In this document: piece by piece, positions 6,422-7,268 of the stretch
Position numbering within the stretch: the stretch's first letter is position 1
Layout of the letters: the number at the start of each line of letters is the position of its first letter
Origin: Acidilobaceae archaeon
Lineage (GTDB): Archaea > Thermoproteota > Thermoprotei_A > Sulfolobales > Acidilobaceae
Assembly: GCA_026985435.1 (NCBI GenBank)
Contig: JALSQL010000146.1
Location: 1 to 7,268, forward strand
Direction: 5' to 3'
DNA: 7,268 nucleotides
The notes under the pieces: generated by a model
Told to the model about the DNA's origin: nothing
What the model saw: only the letters and a program-made list of their open reading frames with translations
Database searches by the model: none
Program-made: the position numbers and the translations under genes

Positions 6422-6449
6422 CCCCCCGGGCGAGGCGGGAACCGATGAA

Positions 6450-6492
6450 AACCGCGCCACAACGAACCAGAAAGAAACAGAGTGGCGCGGTT
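6450..6492. repeat. Perfect 11-bp inverted repeat with T-free purine-rich loop
   Basis: AACCGCGCCAC (6450-6460) and GTGGCGCGGTT (6482-6492) are exact reverse complements. The 21-base loop (6461-6481) has no T and is mostly A and G. A second arm, GCGGTTTT (6500-6507), is an exact reverse complement of AAAACCGC (6448-6455), so the 5' arm can pair with either partner. The repeat lies between the GC-rich block and the acyl-CoA dehydrogenase leader. It may be an RNA switch, a binding site or a mobile-element end; the sequence does not decide which. Confidence 0.8.
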
Positions 6493-6499
6493 AGAGGAA

Positions 6500-6510
6500 G
6501 CGGTTTTAAT
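6500..6510 (+). promoter_or_regulatory. Possible promoter for the acyl-CoA dehydrogenase gene
   Basis: GCGGTTTTAAT holds a TATA-like TTTTAAT about 85 bases before the proposed start, which would place transcription initiation near 6530-6535 and leave a leader of about 60 bases. The same bases form the alternative arm of the neighbouring inverted repeat, so the two readings compete. Read on the minus strand it gives ATTAAAA, so a leftward promoter is also possible. Confidence 0.3.
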
Positions 6511-6581
6511 GGGGCCCAGCCCCTAGTAGGTGCCAGCCTGCATGCCCGGGCTTTTCACCCTGAAGCCCCTCCGGGGCCCGG
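6511..6581 (+). other. Hairpin-rich leader before the acyl-CoA dehydrogenase gene
   Basis: Several short exact pairings are visible: GGGGC 6511-6515 with GCCCC 6519-6523; GGGC 6548-6551 plus TTCA 6554-6557 with TGAA 6561-6564 plus GCCC 6565-6568 (a two-T bulge and a CCC loop); CCCC 6566-6569 with GGGG 6573-6576; and CCGGGC 6546-6551 with GCCCGG 6576-6581. The last pairing would reach into the first bases of the ribosome binding site at 6580. A frame scan shows no convincing small gene here. Confidence 0.35.
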
Positions 6582-6586
6582 TGGTG
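6580..6586 (+). promoter_or_regulatory. Ribosome binding site that sets the acyl-CoA dehydrogenase start
   Basis: GGTGGTG lies 7 bases before GTG 6594, one mismatch from GGAGGTG and the same spacing as at sdhA and sdhD. The other in-frame candidate, TTG 6609, is 22 bases away and has no site of its own. Confidence 0.55.
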
Positions 6587-6593
6587 CTGCGGC

Positions 6594-7268
6594 GTGCCCT
6601 TATCCGGCTTGGAGCCGATCAGCGCAGCCTACGGGCTCAACCACTACGAGGTGGACAGGCCCTATAGGAGGCTCCTCGCTGCCCACCTGGGCTCGGAGCC
6701 CGACCTGTCGGGGCTCGGCGAGTACGCTGGCAGGGAGGTCTACGAGGCCGCCTACAGGGTCGACCTCCTCAGTCAGCCTCTGCTGGTCAACTGGGACTAC
6801 CGGGGCTCCAACCCTGACGTGGCCCTCCTAGACCCGACGGAGAGGAGGGTGCTCCTAGACCTGGTGGGCCGCTACGGGGTGAACAGGCACCCCTTCGAGG
6901 GGCGCTCGTGGCACCTCCACTACGCCGGGATATACCTAGTGGGAGACCCGGGCCTGAGCTGCATCCTAACAATAACCATACAGACCGCCTACGCCCTCTA
7001 CAAGTACGCCCCGCCCGAGCTCCGGGGGCTCCACGCCAACCTGGCCGGCATTAGGGAGCCCTACCTCTGGGGTGCCACGTGGTTCACCGAGGCCCAGGGC
7101 GGGAGCGACCTGGGGGCGAACGAGACGAGGGCCGAGGAGCGTGGGGGCCGCTGGGTGCTGAACGGGTACAAGTACTTCTCCAGCGGAGCCGGGCTGGCCG
7201 ACTGGGCTCTAGCCACGGCCCGGCCCCCCGGGTCCAGGCCGGGGGCTAAGGGCCTCGCCCTCTTCGCG
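6594..7268 (+). CDS. AidB-like acyl-CoA dehydrogenase, N-terminal part
   Basis: This gene runs off the window end; 225 codons are present. Acyl-CoA dehydrogenases are soluble FAD enzymes that introduce an alpha-beta double bond in acyl-CoA; the AidB branch is a divergent group, and E. coli AidB is tied to the alkylation response. The N-terminal alpha-helical domain covers about 1-155 and includes WHLHYAGIYLVGDPGL. The beta domain then begins with LWGATWFTEAQGGSDLGANETRA (about 159-180, in two parts: TEAQGGSD at 165-172 is the family FAD/substrate-loop motif) and RWVLNGYKYFSSG (186-198). This spacing and the AN-T-RA ending resemble AidB (TEKQGGSD...TTRA) more than ordinary short-chain enzymes. 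The catalytic Glu region and the C-terminal helices are outside the window, so substrate cannot be judged. The frame is closed by a TGA at 6561-6563; GTG 6594 is preferred over TTG 6609 because of the ribosome binding site. Confidence 0.85.
   Translation, partial: MPLSGLEPISAAYGLNHYEVDRPYRRLLAAHLGSEPDLSGLGEYAGREVYEAAYRVDLLSQPLLVNWDYRGSNPDVALLDPTERRVLLDLVGRYGVNRHPFEGRSWHLHYAGIYLVGDPGLSCILTITIQTAYALYKYAPPELRGLHANLAGIREPYLWGATWFTEAQGGSDLGANETRAEERGGRWVLNGYKYFSSGAGLADWALATARPPGSRPGAKGLALFA

Noticed and set aside
6443..6450. CGATGAA as a C box of a C/D guide RNA
   Set aside because: It is one base off the C box and no D box (CTGA) lies within the usual 60 bases; the nearest is at 6560.
6153..6494. 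A 113-codon plus-strand open frame from the end of rqcH across the non-coding region
   Set aside because: It overlaps the end of rqcH, has no ribosome binding site of note, and its translation is low-complexity (Arg, Gly, Pro) with a sudden hydrophobic stretch from the T-rich island. I noted a loose likeness of its end to tnpB C-terminal tails but cannot support it.
6179..6593. RNase P RNA, SRP RNA, 5S rRNA, tRNA or CRISPR array
   Set aside because: None of their conserved motifs, cloverleaf with T-loop, or regularly spaced repeats is visible.
6412..6831. A 139-codon plus-strand open frame entering the acyl-CoA dehydrogenase gene
   Set aside because: From 6594 on it is the wrong frame of a well-supported gene; its upstream part covers the inverted repeat.

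Overview
The window looks like chromosomal DNA from a hyperthermophilic archaeon, probably a crenarchaeote of the Desulfurococcales type. The reasons are a Cdc48/VAT-type AAA+ ATPase, an archaeal NEMF/RqcH protein, very GC-rich coding sequence that favours AGG for Arg and ATA for Ile, GTG and TTG starts, and GGGGTG/GAGGTG-type ribosome binding sites. The lineage is an inference from style and gene content; there is no rRNA gene here to confirm it.

All genes are on the plus strand. Layout: (1) the 3' end of a Cdc48-type AAA+ ATPase (2-445); (2) a short spacer with a possible promoter; (3) a tight four-gene succinate:quinone oxidoreductase operon in the order sdhA-sdhC-sdhD-sdhB (594-4141), with gaps of 16, 1 and 15 bases; (4) a short spacer with telomere-like C-tracts (a G-quadruplex candidate on the minus strand) and a perfect 9-bp hairpin; (5) an RqcH/NEMF/Tae2-family ribosome quality control gene (about 4211-6178); (6) a 415-base non-coding region (6179-6593) holding an AT-rich island, a hairpin-dense GC-rich block, an 11-bp inverted repeat around a T-free purine-rich loop, and a folded leader; (7) the 5' part of an AidB-like acyl-CoA dehydrogenase (6594 to the window end).

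The Sdh genes form one enzyme. SdhA carries FAD and oxidises succinate, SdhB passes electrons through three Fe-S clusters, and SdhC/SdhD anchor the complex and pass electrons to quinone, probably through two b hemes. This is the classical anchor type, unlike the CCG-domain anchors of Sulfolobales. Cdc48 and RqcH both belong to protein quality control; in eukaryotes their homologues act in the same ribosome-associated pathway. Their closeness here is suggestive only, since the sdh operon lies between them.

The best candidate for something undescribed is the non-coding region between rqcH and the acyl-CoA dehydrogenase gene. The genes themselves are recognisable family members.
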